NCBI GenBank assembly: GCA_031254155.1
Contig: JAIRVA010000079.1
Span: 1-18,421, forward strand
DNA from: Propionibacteriaceae bacterium
GTDB lineage: Bacteria; Actinomycetota; Actinomycetes; Propionibacteriales; Propionibacteriaceae
Reading direction: 5' to 3'
DNA: 18,421 bases
The notes below the pieces were generated by a model, which was not told the DNA's origin, did no database searches, and saw only the letters and a list, made by a program, of their open reading frames with translations. Of this stretch, positions 5,923 through 13,575 are shown piece after piece. The translations under genes and the position numbers were made by a program. How positions within the stretch are numbered: position 1 is the first letter of the stretch; every line of letters starts with the position of its first letter.

Positions 5923-7491
5923 ATGGATGACAGGGATGGCCGGGATGACTACATCCTGGAGATGCGGGGGATCAACAAGGAATTCCCCGGTGTCAAGGCG
6001 TTGCAGGATGTCACCCTGAACGTGCGCCGGGGCGAGGTCCACGCGATCTGCGGGGAGAACGGGGCCGGGAAGTCGACGCTGATGAAGGTGTTGTCCGGCG
6101 TCCACCCGGCGGGCTCGTACACCGGTGACATCGTCTTCGAGGGGCAGGTCTGCCACTTCCACACGATCAAGGACTCGGAGAAGCAGGGGATCGTCATCAT
6201 CCACCAGGAGTTGGCCCTCAGCCCGTACCTGTCGATCGCCGAAAACATCTTCCTCGGCAACGAGCGCGCCAAGGCCGGCGTGGTCGACTGGCGGAAGACG
6301 ACCGAGGAGGCCCAGGAACTGCTCCGCCGCGTGGGTCTCGACGAGGACCCGGCCCGGCGGATCGTCGACATCGGTGTCGGCAAGCAACAACTCGTTGAAA
6401 TCGCGAAGGCGCTGTCCAAGAAAGTCAAACTGCTGATCCTGGACGAGCCGACCGCCGCCCTCAACGACGACGACTCGGAAAACCTGCTCCAGCTCATCCG
6501 CCAGCTGCGAGACCAGGGCATCACCTGCATCATGATCTCCCACAAGCTGGGCGAGATCGAAGAGATCGCCGACACGACGACGGTCATCCGCGACGGTCAG
6601 ACGATTGAGAGCCTCGACATGCACGGCACCGAGCCCGTCTCGCAGGAGCGCATCATCCGGGGCATGGTCGGCCGCTCGCTGGAGAGCCGCTTCCCCGAGC
6701 ACACCGCCACCATCGGCGACGAGGTCCTCCGCATCGAGGACTGGACCGTCTACCACCCCATCGACACGGGCCGCCAGGTCGTCAAAGGGGCGAGCCTGGA
6801 CATCCACCGGGGTGAGATCGTCGGCCTGGCCGGGCTGATGGGCGCCGGGCGGACGGAGCTCGCGATGAGCCTGTTCGGGGGTACGTACGGTACGCGCATC
6901 TCGGGGCGCGTCTACAAGGATGGCCAGGAGATTTCGACCCGGACCGTCCAGGAGGCGATGAGCCACGGGATCGCGTACGCCACCGAAGACCGCAAGCGTT
7001 TCGGCTTGAACTTGATCCAAACTGTCAAGGAGAACATCACCTCCGCCGGGCTCGGCCAGCTCGCCAAGCTCGGCGTCATCGAGACCGACGCGGAGACCGG
7101 GATCGCGGAGGATTACCGCCAGTCGCTCGACATCAAGACCCCGAGCATCGAGGTGGCCGCGTCCAAGCTCTCCGGCGGCAACCAGCAGAAGGTCGTCCTG
7201 GCCAAGTGGATCTACACCGATCCCGATGTTCTCATCCTTGACGAGCCCACGCGTGGTATTGACGTGGGGGCGAAGTACGAGATTTACGTGATCATGAACC
7301 GTCTTGCCGACGCTGGCAAGGGCGTGCTCATGATCTCTTCCGAACTGCCCGAACTGCTCGGCGTGTGCGACCGCATCTTCACGCTGAGCGAGGGCCGGAT
7401 CACCGGTTGCCTCGCCCGCGCCGAGGCGACCCCCGAAGCACTCATGACTCTCATGACCCTCGAGACAATCAAGAAAGACGACCTCAAATGA
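5923..7491 (+). CDS. Sugar ABC transporter ATP-binding protein, two ATPase domains (GguA/XylG/MmsA-like)
   Basis: The protein has 522 residues, the normal length of a tandem-domain CUT2 ATPase. Domain 1 has Walker A GENGAGKST at 44-52 and Walker B LLILDEPT at 170-177; its signature is degenerate (VGKQQ). Domain 2 has the altered Walker A GAGRTE typical of this class, a good signature LSGGNQQ (416-422) and Walker B VLILDEPT (436-443). It powers import through the permease encoded next. I chose the ATG at 5923, which has GGAG (5913-5916) six nt upstream; ATG 5917 and TTG 5905 are in frame and less well spaced. The stop codon overlaps the permease start (ATGA). Confidence 0.93.
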   Translation: MDDRDGRDDYILEMRGINKEFPGVKALQDVTLNVRRGEVHAICGENGAGKSTLMKVLSGVHPAGSYTGDIVFEGQVCHFHTIKDSEKQGIVIIHQELALSPYLSIAENIFLGNERAKAGVVDWRKTTEEAQELLRRVGLDEDPARRIVDIGVGKQQLVEIAKALSKKVKLLILDEPTAALNDDDSENLLQLIRQLRDQGITCIMISHKLGEIEEIADTTTVIRDGQTIESLDMHGTEPVSQERIIRGMVGRSLESRFPEHTATIGDEVLRIEDWTVYHPIDTGRQVVKGASLDIHRGEIVGLAGLMGAGRTELAMSLFGGTYGTRISGRVYKDGQEISTRTVQEAMSHGIAYATEDRKRFGLNLIQTVKENITSAGLGQLAKLGVIETDAETGIAEDYRQSLDIKTPSIEVAASKLSGGNQQKVVLAKWIYTDPDVLILDEPTRGIDVGAKYEIYVIMNRLADAGKGVLMISSELPELLGVCDRIFTLSEGRITGCLARAEATPEALMTLMTLETIKKDDLK

Positions 7492-8729
7492 ACCAACTGA
7501 AGGACCTGGTGGGGAAGAACCTGCGTCAGTACGGCATCATGCTGGCCCTCGTGGTCATCGTGATCACGTTCGCCGCCATCACGGGCGGCAAGCTTGTCCA
7601 GCCCAACAACGTGGCGGCGCTGATCGGGCAGAACGCGTACGTCTTGATCCTTGCCCTCGGGATGTTGCTCGTGATCATCGCCGGTCACATCGACCTCTCC
7701 GTTGGTTCGGGGGTCGCGCTGATCGGGGCGATCATCGGCTACCAGATGTCCGTCTGGCAGGTCCCGTGGGGCTGGGCCGTCCTGACCGGGCTCGGTGTCG
7801 GCCTGCTGATCGGGGCGTGGCAGGGGTTCTGGGTGGCGTTCGTCAAGATCCCCGCCTTCGTCGTCACGCTCGCGGGCATGCTCTTGTTCCGCGGCCTCGA
7901 CCAGGTCATCGCGGCCCGGACGATGGCCAGCCTGCCCCAGGGCTTTGTCAACATTTCCAACGGTTTCCTGCCGCGCTTCTTCGGCGCGCTCAAGAACCCG
8001 TTCGCCGGCTGGCTCATCCCCTCGGGCAGCGTGTTCGCGCGCAACCTCGACGGCGTCACGATGGCTATCGGCCTGTTCGCCGTACTCGGCCTCGGTTTCC
8101 AGGCCTGGCGTAACCGGTCGTCCCAGAAGGAGCACGGCATCCCCGTACCGCCGCTCTCCCTCGCCATCGTCCGCTGGGTCCTGCTGTCCATCGCGATCCT
8201 GGCGGTCACGTTCGTGCTCAGCATGAACACCCCGGGCGCGACGCCGATCCTGCGCGGCACGCCGATCCTGCTCATCCTGCTCGGCATCTTGATCCTGGTC
8301 TACTCCTTCGTGACCAGCCGGACCGTTTTCGGCCGTCACGTGTACGCCGTCGGCGGCAACCGCAACGCCGCGTTGCTCTCGGGCGTCAACACGCGCCTGA
8401 CCGACTTCATGATCTTCGTCAATATGGGTTTCCTGACCGCCGTGGCCGCGATCGTCACCACCTCCCGCGCGGGTAACGCGTCGGCCCAGGCGGGGACGGG
8501 GTACGAGTTGGACGCCATCGCTTCCTGTTTCATTGGCGGTACGGCCGTGACCGGCGGTATCGGCCGCGTGTCGGGTGCCATGATCGGCGCCCTCATCATG
8601 GGGGTACTGAACATGGGGCTGTCCATCGCCCGCGTCAACGCCAACTGGCAGATGGCGATCAAGGGGTTGGTACTCCTCATCGCCGTGACCCTGGACCTGG
8701 TCTCCAAACGCCGGTCAAAGGTGGCCTGA
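7488..8729 (+). CDS. Sugar ABC transporter permease (GguB/XylH-like)
   Basis: The protein has 413 residues, rich in hydrophobic segments: for example residues ~15-35, ~45-75, ~85-125 and ~220-275, with more to the C-terminus. The conserved BPD-transp-2 stretch ...SCFIGGTAVTGGIGRVSGAMIGALIMGVLNMGLS... near the C-terminus is the ATPase-contact/signature region of CUT2 permeases. The ATG at 7488 overlaps the ATPase stop (ATGA), so the two are coupled; the frame extends upstream only as ATPase shadow. The length and the extra loop around residues 160-215 match the XylH/GguB subtype rather than the shorter RbsC. It probably works as a homodimer with the ATPase at 5923 and the binding protein at 4542. 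No clear terminator hairpin follows. Confidence 0.93.
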   Translation: MNQLKDLVGKNLRQYGIMLALVVIVITFAAITGGKLVQPNNVAALIGQNAYVLILALGMLLVIIAGHIDLSVGSGVALIGAIIGYQMSVWQVPWGWAVLTGLGVGLLIGAWQGFWVAFVKIPAFVVTLAGMLLFRGLDQVIAARTMASLPQGFVNISNGFLPRFFGALKNPFAGWLIPSGSVFARNLDGVTMAIGLFAVLGLGFQAWRNRSSQKEHGIPVPPLSLAIVRWVLLSIAILAVTFVLSMNTPGATPILRGTPILLILLGILILVYSFVTSRTVFGRHVYAVGGNRNAALLSGVNTRLTDFMIFVNMGFLTAVAAIVTTSRAGNASAQAGTGYELDAIASCFIGGTAVTGGIGRVSGAMIGALIMGVLNMGLSIARVNANWQMAIKGLVLLIAVTLDLVSKRRSKVA

Positions 8730-8804
8730 GCTGGGTTTGAGGTAAGTCCTCCTCGGGCTTGTCCCGTACCCGCTTCCGCGAGAGCCGTACCTCGTTATAT
8801 TATG

Positions 8805-8820
8805 ATAACTGGGTGTCTGA
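8805..8820 (+). promoter_or_regulatory. AT-rich promoter/operator candidate for the lipoprotein gene
   Basis: In an otherwise GC-rich gap the sequence GTTATATTATGATAAC (starting at 8804) contains TATGAT (8811-8816, one mismatch to TATAAT). It is also a partial palindrome, GTTAT-N6-ATAAC, which could bind a repressor. No good -35 is visible. The lipoprotein start lies about 40 nt downstream. Confidence 0.4.
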
Positions 8821-8858
8821 GCGCCCGCCGGGCAACCCAGGAAGCGAGGACGCGACAC

Positions 8859-9461
8859 ATGTCGGTGAAGATTCGACCCGTCATTATCGTCGGAATGGTT
8901 GTCGCCGTGGCGCTCGTGGTGGGTGGTTGTTCCCAGCCCAGCAGTGATAGTACGCCCAATCCGTATGCGGCCGAGTTCGCGGCCGCCCGCGCCCAAACTG
9001 ATATTCCCGAGGTGCGGGAGGTGCTGGCTGATGATGTCATCACGGACGCCGAGTACCTGCAGATCATCCAGCTGATCATCGGGCGGGTGGAGGACCTTGG
9101 CTTTTCCGCCGAGTACATGGGCGATGGCGGTTTCACTATTGGCGACATCAACAACCAGGGACAGGACGCCATGGAAAAGGTCTGGCTGGAGTGCGTGGAT
9201 CCGATCAAGGGGCCGATTGATCTGCTGTACTTCGGGGTCCGGGATAACCCTGACAATCGTGATGTCGGCCGGGCTCTGTTCGCCTGCTACCAGCGCTTCG
9301 GTGTGGCTGATGAGAGGCTGACTTTTGAGGAGTTTCAGGAGCTTGGCCGGACGAATCCGTCGACACCGTTGGTCAACTTCGACGACCCCGACGCGCTTGG
9401 GTGCATGAAAGATCCCTTCCACTACGCGGGCGACTCCGGCCCCTCCAGCGAGCCGAGTTGA
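8859..9461 (+). CDS. Lipoprotein of unknown function
   Basis: The protein has 200 residues. A signal peptide with hydrophobic core VIIVGMVVAVALVV ends in the lipobox VGGC, Cys24 being the lipidation site. The exported part is acidic and mostly helical by appearance, with two DDVITDAEYLQ / ADERLTFEEFQ stretches that look like related helix-turn segments, and three cysteines (WLECVDP, LFACYQRF, LGCMKDP). Similar short-repeat lipoproteins are known in actinobacteria, but I cannot name a function. The start is the ATG at 8859 with GAGGA (8846-8850) upstream; the frame opens earlier at 8802 but a signal peptide there would be internal. It lies 129 nt after the permease and has its own AT-rich promoter candidate, so it may not belong to the importer operon. 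Confidence 0.8.
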   Translation: MSVKIRPVIIVGMVVAVALVVGGCSQPSSDSTPNPYAAEFAAARAQTDIPEVREVLADDVITDAEYLQIIQLIIGRVEDLGFSAEYMGDGGFTIGDINNQGQDAMEKVWLECVDPIKGPIDLLYFGVRDNPDNRDVGRALFACYQRFGVADERLTFEEFQELGRTNPSTPLVNFDDPDALGCMKDPFHYAGDSGPSSEPS

Positions 9462-9567
9462 CCGCTACTGATCGGCGTCGTCCTTTCGTACCACCAACTG
9501 GTCGAGGGTGATGAGGGTTCTGGGGTGGTGACCCGTGGGTCTGCTCAAGATTGTCTGAGACCCCCGA

Positions 9568-9573
9568 TAGAGT
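9568..9573 (+). promoter_or_regulatory. Candidate -10 box of the methyltransferase gene (leaderless type)
   Basis: TAGAGT is followed by 7 nt (CAGAGCT) and the GTG at 9581. This spacing would put the mRNA 5' end at the start codon. No Shine-Dalgarno is visible before the GTG, which supports a leaderless reading and the choice of this start over the TTG at 9551. Confidence 0.4.
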
Positions 9574-9580
9574 CAGAGCT

Positions 9581-10765
9581 GTGAGTACAGCGACCGAAGA
9601 GTACGTGCCCAGCAGGATTAAGAGCACGAGCCCTCTGCATGAGCCGCGCCTGCTCACAGCATCCCAGCGGGATGTGTTCAGACGTCGCTCGACTGCCTCT
9701 CGAAGGGCAAGACAAGATGCTTTGGACGGGCGCGGCCCTGAGCCTGTCCACGAGGTCAACAAGCCGGTTTTCGACCCCATGCTCCTGATGCAACCGCAAG
9801 AGAACAACGGATTGGCGACGCTGTCGTTGTTCTCTGGTGGTGGTGGGCTTGACCTTGGTTTCGATCTCGCAGGGTTTGAGCACCTTGGCTCTTGGGAGAT
9901 CATGGACGAGGCCGCTGCCACACTCCGCGCCGCGCGTCCGGAGTGGCAGGTTCACGGGTCGGGGGACGGGGATGTGCGCGGCGTCGACTGGCGCACGTAT
10001 CGTGGCAACGTCGCCGTGCTACATGGTGGTCCACCGTGCCAGCCGTTCAGCCACGCCGGGCGGCAGCGCGGCTCGGATGACCCGCGCGACATGTGGCCGG
10101 AGTACGTGCGCGCTGTGAAGCAAGTTCGTCCCGACGTCTTTGTGGCGGAGAACGTGGCGGCACTCGTGTCCGCACCGTTCTCCACCTACGTCGATGAGAC
10201 GATCATGAGACCATTGAGCGGTCTCTACACCATCACGCCAGTCATCGTGCAGGCGTATGAGTTTGGCGTACCCCAGCTCCGGCGCAGAGTCGTCTTCTTC
10301 GGTTTCAGGTCGGCGGCGCTAGCCAAGCGGTGGCGGCCACCGGAGCCACGGTTCCGACGCCCCGGAACGCTTGACACAGGCACGGCCGAGACCATGGGGC
10401 TTCGGCAAGCTCTCGGATTACCGTCCATCGGATTCGATGATGTTTCACCAACAATCCGCAGCACCCTAACCGGCCCCAGACACACGACATCAGTCCTGAG
10501 CAGCGTCTCTGCTCAACGAAAGTTTGAGCAACTCCAGGTCTGGCCGAATGGGGTTGCCGCGACACGGGAGGCAGCTAGCGCGTTTGTCGCCAAGAATGGG
10601 CATTTCCGCCTATCAGTGCCAGATGTCGCGCTCATCCAAGGTTTTCCGGAGTCGTGGCAGTTCACCGGGGCGGTGTACATGCAACTCGGGCAAATCGGCA
10701 ATGCCGGGGCACCGCCTGTGGCCTACGCGGTCGCCCGGTCCGTCGCCTCCGCCTTTTCAAAGTAG
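9581..10765 (+). CDS. DNA (cytosine-5-)-methyltransferase of a type II restriction-modification system
   Basis: The protein has 394 residues. C5-methyltransferase motifs are in order: motif I LFSGGGGLDLGF (83-94), motif IV GGPPCQPFS with catalytic Cys153, motif VI ENV (190-192), motif VIII QLRRR (232-236) and motif X QIGNAGAPP (371-379). The target recognition region is about 240-335. An N-terminal extension of about 75 residues, basic and Ser/Arg-rich, precedes motif I. It methylates cytosine at the 5 position within an unknown site, protecting DNA from the convergent endonuclease. The start is the GTG at 9581 (see -10 at 9568). Base composition looks less GC-rich than the neighbours, and the GTAC tetramer is no more frequent than expected (4 by eye), unlike in the host-like genes, which suggests horizontal acquisition. 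Confidence 0.93.
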   Translation: MSTATEEYVPSRIKSTSPLHEPRLLTASQRDVFRRRSTASRRARQDALDGRGPEPVHEVNKPVFDPMLLMQPQENNGLATLSLFSGGGGLDLGFDLAGFEHLGSWEIMDEAAATLRAARPEWQVHGSGDGDVRGVDWRTYRGNVAVLHGGPPCQPFSHAGRQRGSDDPRDMWPEYVRAVKQVRPDVFVAENVAALVSAPFSTYVDETIMRPLSGLYTITPVIVQAYEFGVPQLRRRVVFFGFRSAALAKRWRPPEPRFRRPGTLDTGTAETMGLRQALGLPSIGFDDVSPTIRSTLTGPRHTTSVLSSVSAQRKFEQLQVWPNGVAATREAASAFVAKNGHFRLSVPDVALIQGFPESWQFTGAVYMQLGQIGNAGAPPVAYAVARSVASAFSK

Positions 10766-11412
10766 GCCCGAACAAGTTCTCGGAGTCTGCTGGCGTGCTC
10801 CTCGGTGATCTTCTCGAAGGACTCGAAGAAGTGAGCTTTGATGTGCGGGTTGTTCAGAGTCGCCCCTCGGAGGATCACGTACTTCGCTCGCTGCTGGAGT
10901 ATCGCCGTCATGCGTTGAACCGAGTAGCCACCGGGAACATCCTGCTGTGAACGGAACTCGTCGGCTCGCCACTGGTTCTTCATGATCCATTTCGCATCTT
11001 CGCGGGTGTACGACTCTTTGCGCCCCAGGATGGCTGTCACCATGTCCGCTGTGATGAGGCCGGGGGCGAGACTCGCCAGCGTGACATCGGGCATCACGTA
11101 CCTCTCCTTGTCTACAATCCAAGGCTCCATGTCCTCTGGCGAAGCGTAGACGCAGTATTGCAGTTGAGTACCTGTCTTGTCGTAGAAGCCGAACAGCCAG
11201 TGCAGTCCGTCACGCCATTTCCGAATGTGGTCGGGCCCGAAGTCTCGCGCTGTGGACACCGAGCCGCTCGTCGTCGACTTCAGTTCAAAGTCAACCGTCC
11301 TGTCGTCGATGTGCAGATGCGCGTCGGTACCGCCCCGCCTCCTGTCATCTGGGACGAACAGGTTGAACAACTGCACCATCTGGGTCTCACGACCATCGTC
11401 TTGCACAGACAT
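10723..11412 (-). CDS. Probable type II restriction endonuclease, PD-(D/E)XK type
   Basis: The protein has 229 residues, a usual size for a type IIP enzyme. A PD-(D/E)XK-like nuclease centre is visible near the N-terminus: Asp30 (GGTDAHL), then Glu43-Leu44-Lys45 (DFELKST), followed by a conserved-looking SVSTARDFGPDHIRKWRDGLHW stretch split by W residues. The rest has no domain I recognise. It converges on the methyltransferase gene and their 3' ends overlap by 43 bp (10723-10765), a tight pairing typical of restriction-modification modules. The ATG at 11412 has AGGA 7 nt upstream. The cut site is unknown. The endonuclease call rests on the motif and the context; an unrelated nuclease-fold protein is possible but less likely. 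Confidence 0.8.
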   Translation of the reverse strand: MSVQDDGRETQMVQLFNLFVPDDRRRGGTDAHLHIDDRTVDFELKSTTSGSVSTARDFGPDHIRKWRDGLHWLFGFYDKTGTQLQYCVYASPEDMEPWIVDKERYVMPDVTLASLAPGLITADMVTAILGRKESYTREDAKWIMKNQWRADEFRSQQDVPGGYSVQRMTAILQQRAKYVILRGATLNNPHIKAHFFESFEKITEEHASRLRELVRAYFEKAEATDRATA

Positions 11413-11505
11413 AGCACTATCCTGTCACCCGCCACTCGGCGGATCGTAGCCGACTCGCGGCAACCCGGCAACACGCCGGCGCAGGCCGTGACGGCCGGTC
11501 CTTTT

Positions 11506-11569
11506 CCGCGAAAGCATGAAAACGCGCCGAAAACCGGCCTGAAAGTTACCGTATTCATGCTAACCGCGG
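11506..11569 (+). repeat. Dispersed imperfect palindromic repeat, copy 3
   Basis: The core only of the repeat seen at 1630 and 2081, about 9.4 kb away. The left arm CCGCGAAAGCATGAAAACG (11506-11524) pairs with the right arm CGTATTCATGCTAACCGCGG (11550-11569). Here both arms carry the GC form (GCATGAA with TTCATGC) where copy 1 has the AT form in both (GTATGAA with TTCATAC), a compensatory change. The loop is also diverged (GGCCTGAAAGTTAC). It lies between the 5' end of the endonuclease gene and the 3' end of the HAD gene. Confidence 0.8.
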
Positions 11570-11574
11570 AGAAT

Positions 11575-11594
11575 GACGGCCTCGGAGGGCCGTC
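11575..11594 (-). terminator. Terminator-like hairpin after the HAD gene
   Basis: GACGGCC (11575-11581) pairs with GGCCGTC (11588-11594), a 7-bp GC stem with a 6-nt loop, starting 9 nt beyond the HAD stop codon in its direction of reading. No U-tract follows. It probably ends the DUF1015-HAD transcript. Confidence 0.5.
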
Positions 11595-11603
11595 CAAGTG
11601 GGA

Positions 11604-12323
11604 TTACGGTACGTTCGGTCGGTCCGGTACGTTCGGTCGGTCCGGTACGACGGTCAGATCGTCCAGGGTCGTCAATGCCTCGGGCGTCACGCCGCTACGG
11701 TCGATCAGCACCGCTTGGAGGCCCGCCGCCAGGGCGCCGCGGTAGTCTTTCGCTTCGTCGTCACCGACCATGAGGGTACGACGCGGGGGCGAGTTGAGAG
11801 CTTGACAAGCCAGTTCGTACACCCTGGGGTCCGGTTTGGCGACGCCTAGGGCACCGGAGATGAGGACTTGTCCGGGGTCGATCGCGACCCCGATCCGTGC
11901 CAGTTTGCGGTTTTGCTGGTCGGGCTCGCCGTTGGTGAGTACGCCGATCCGTAGCCCCGCGGCCCGGCACCGTTCCACGGCGCGTACGCCGTCGGGGAAA
12001 CCCCGCCACCCCGCTTCGTACCACTGTTGGTACGCCGCGTACTCCGCCAGCGCCGCCGCCTCCGGCAGGTCCGGCTCGTCCAGTACCGCCCGGATCCGGG
12101 CGGCCCGCTGCTCGGCGAACGTCAACGTACCCTGCTCGTAGAGCGTGTAATACCACTCCTCCGCCTCGTGCCACCGCGCGAGCAGCGCCGCGGGCGCCTC
12201 GTCCGAGCCGCGTGCCCCGGCCCACTGGACGACCGCCGCGTCCGAGGCCCCGTCGTGGTCGAGCAGCGTACCGTCCAGGTCGAACACCACCGCCTCAGCT
12301 GCGAATTCGAGCATGCTCGTCAT
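11604..12323 (-). CDS. HAD superfamily hydrolase (phosphatase-like)
   Basis: The protein has 239 residues. HAD motifs are complete: motif I DLDGT (15-19, nucleophile Asp15 and acid/base Asp17), motif II LTNG (129-132), motif III Lys163 (AKPD) and motif IV GDDEAKD (187-193). The helical cap between about 22 and 110 is the C1 type of small-molecule phosphatases. It probably dephosphorylates a small phosphorylated metabolite in the cytosol; the substrate is unknown. The ATG at 12323 overlaps the DUF1015 stop (ATGA), so the two form an operon; ATG at residue 4 is an alternative start. The normal domain ends near residue 220, and the last ~14 residues (two VPDRPN units plus VP) are encoded by an 18-bp satellite repeat, so the gene end appears to have been extended by repeat expansion. 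Confidence 0.9.
   Translation of the reverse strand: MTSMLEFAAEAVVFDLDGTLLDHDGASDAAVVQWAGARGSDEAPAALLARWHEAEEWYYTLYEQGTLTFAEQRAARIRAVLDEPDLPEAAALAEYAAYQQWYEAGWRGFPDGVRAVERCRAAGLRIGVLTNGEPDQQNRKLARIGVAIDPGQVLISGALGVAKPDPRVYELACQALNSPPRRTLMVGDDEAKDYRGALAAGLQAVLIDRSGVTPEALTTLDDLTVVPDRPNVPDRPNVP
11608..11648. repeat. 18-bp tandem repeat inside the 3' end of the HAD gene
   Basis: Two identical 18-bp units (GGTACGTTCGGTCGGTCC) at 11608-11625 and 11626-11643 are followed by the start of a third (GGTACG). Because 18 is a multiple of 3 the units are in frame with the leftward HAD gene and encode VPDRPN twice at its extreme C-terminus. Confidence 0.9.
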
Positions 12324-13528
12324 GCGGTCATCAGCGCCTGGGTGGGTCGCAGGACCCAGCCGGTGAGCAGCTTGGGGGTGAAGAAGGTGGATTTGGGCGG
12401 CATGAGCAGACCCTCGCGGGCGGTCCGGCGGATCTCTTCAATCGACGTCGGACGAATCAGAACAGCCCCCGCTAAATCCCCGCTGACAACGCGTTTCGAG
12501 ATCTCCCCGAGGTCATGTTCGTACGTCACCCCGACCGGCGTGCCCGCCAGCGCCGTCTCCAGCCAGACGCCGTCCAGCGCGCGAGCATGCTCGAACACGC
12601 CGGGCCGGGGGGCGAGCCACTCGGCCGACCCGTCCGGCCACAGGGCGACCAGCCGCCCGCTCTTCACCATCTCGGCCAGGAGGGCCGGCGTCGCCGGGGG
12701 CGCTGGAGTGAGCTCGAAACTCTCGGCCAGCGCGGCCCGCAACTCGGCGGTGGTCACCCCGGCGTAGAGCCGGTGGATTGCGCTGATCGACAACTGGTCG
12801 TCCACAAGCTCATTCACAAAGGTCAGCGTGTGCTCAGCCAGGGTGTCGGCCCGCCCGGTCGCCGACCGGACCTCGTCCCGGTAGATCCGCGACACGGCGT
12901 AGCGGTGGTGCCCGTCCGCGATCAGGACGTCGTCGGCGGCCAGGACCGCCCGGATGGCCGCGATGCGCGAGGGCTCGGACACCCGCTCGACGCTGTGCGT
13001 CACGCCGTCGACCTCGACCGTCCCCAGCGGTTCCCCGGGTTCGCGCAGGGCGTCGGTCAGCCCGCTGGCCAGGGATAATCCCCACACCGGCGACGTGTTG
13101 GCCGCCGTCGCCCGCATGAGTTCGAGCCGGTCGGTGGCCGCTTTGGGGGTCGTACGCTCGTGGGGCAGTACGGTGGTCGCCCCCGGGACTCGGTCAGCTC
13201 CGGTCGGCGGGTCCAGGACCGCCAACCCGCCGAGGACGCCGACGATGGTCCTATCCGTACCCGTGGCGTCAGCGAACTTCATCCGGTAAATGGTGAAGGT
13301 GTCGGTCTCGTCCGACCGCAAAACCCCCTCCCCGATCCACTGCCACAGCGTCTCGGCGGCGTGGTCGTAGTCGTCGGGTACATCGACATGGGTGATGTTG
13401 TACGGGTCACGATCATGCAGCCGCCGTACATCGTCGCTCGTCAACACGTCGTACGGCGGTGCCAACACGGCGTCGAGATCCGTGTTACTCGCGTACCGCA
13501 GAGCCGGGAAAGGTCGAAAATCAGGCAT
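12320..13528 (-). CDS. DUF1015 family protein
   Basis: The protein has 402 residues, full length for the family. Family hallmarks are visible: APPYDV at 23-28, NITHVDVP at 44-51, and DGHHRY at 205-210, the most conserved motif, probably an active or binding site. The family is cytosolic and widespread; its reaction is not firmly established. A relationship to ParB/Srx-fold nucleotide-dependent serine kinases has been proposed, as I recall, and a frequent link to serine biosynthesis genes, which are not present here. It is translationally coupled to a HAD phosphatase, which suggests paired action on a phosphorylated metabolite (inference). The start is the ATG at 13528 with a -10 box 7 nt before it and no Shine-Dalgarno. 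Confidence 0.9.
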   Translation of the reverse strand: MPDFRPFPALRYASNTDLDAVLAPPYDVLTSDDVRRLHDRDPYNITHVDVPDDYDHAAETLWQWIGEGVLRSDETDTFTIYRMKFADATGTDRTIVGVLGGLAVLDPPTGADRVPGATTVLPHERTTPKAATDRLELMRATAANTSPVWGLSLASGLTDALREPGEPLGTVEVDGVTHSVERVSEPSRIAAIRAVLAADDVLIADGHHRYAVSRIYRDEVRSATGRADTLAEHTLTFVNELVDDQLSISAIHRLYAGVTTAELRAALAESFELTPAPPATPALLAEMVKSGRLVALWPDGSAEWLAPRPGVFEHARALDGVWLETALAGTPVGVTYEHDLGEISKRVVSGDLAGAVLIRPTSIEEIRRTAREGLLMPPKSTFFTPKLLTGWVLRPTQALMTA

Positions 13529-13535
13529 GTCAGCC

Positions 13536-13564
13536 AGACTATCCGATCCGGGCGCTCATGCCTA
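13536..13564 (-). promoter_or_regulatory. Candidate promoter of the DUF1015-HAD operon (leaderless type)
   Basis: Minus-strand TAGTCT (13541-13536) lies 7 nt before the ATG, and TAGGCA (4 of 6 matches to TTGACA) lies 17 nt further upstream near 13559-13564. The spacing fits a sigma-70-type promoter whose transcript starts at the ATG. Confidence 0.45.
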
Positions 13565-13575
13565 CGTCCACACGC

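Noticed and set aside
4524..7020. Two long open frames (about 465 codons each) antisense to the binding-protein and ATPase genes
   Set aside because: They mirror the codon structure of well-supported genes on the other strand, are rich in Val/Asp/Leu/Arg shadow composition and have no recognisable motifs. High GC content produces such frames.
9471..9560. Terminator between the lipoprotein and methyltransferase genes
   Set aside because: Only short, widely separated complementary stretches (for example ACCACC/GGTGGT); no compact hairpin found.
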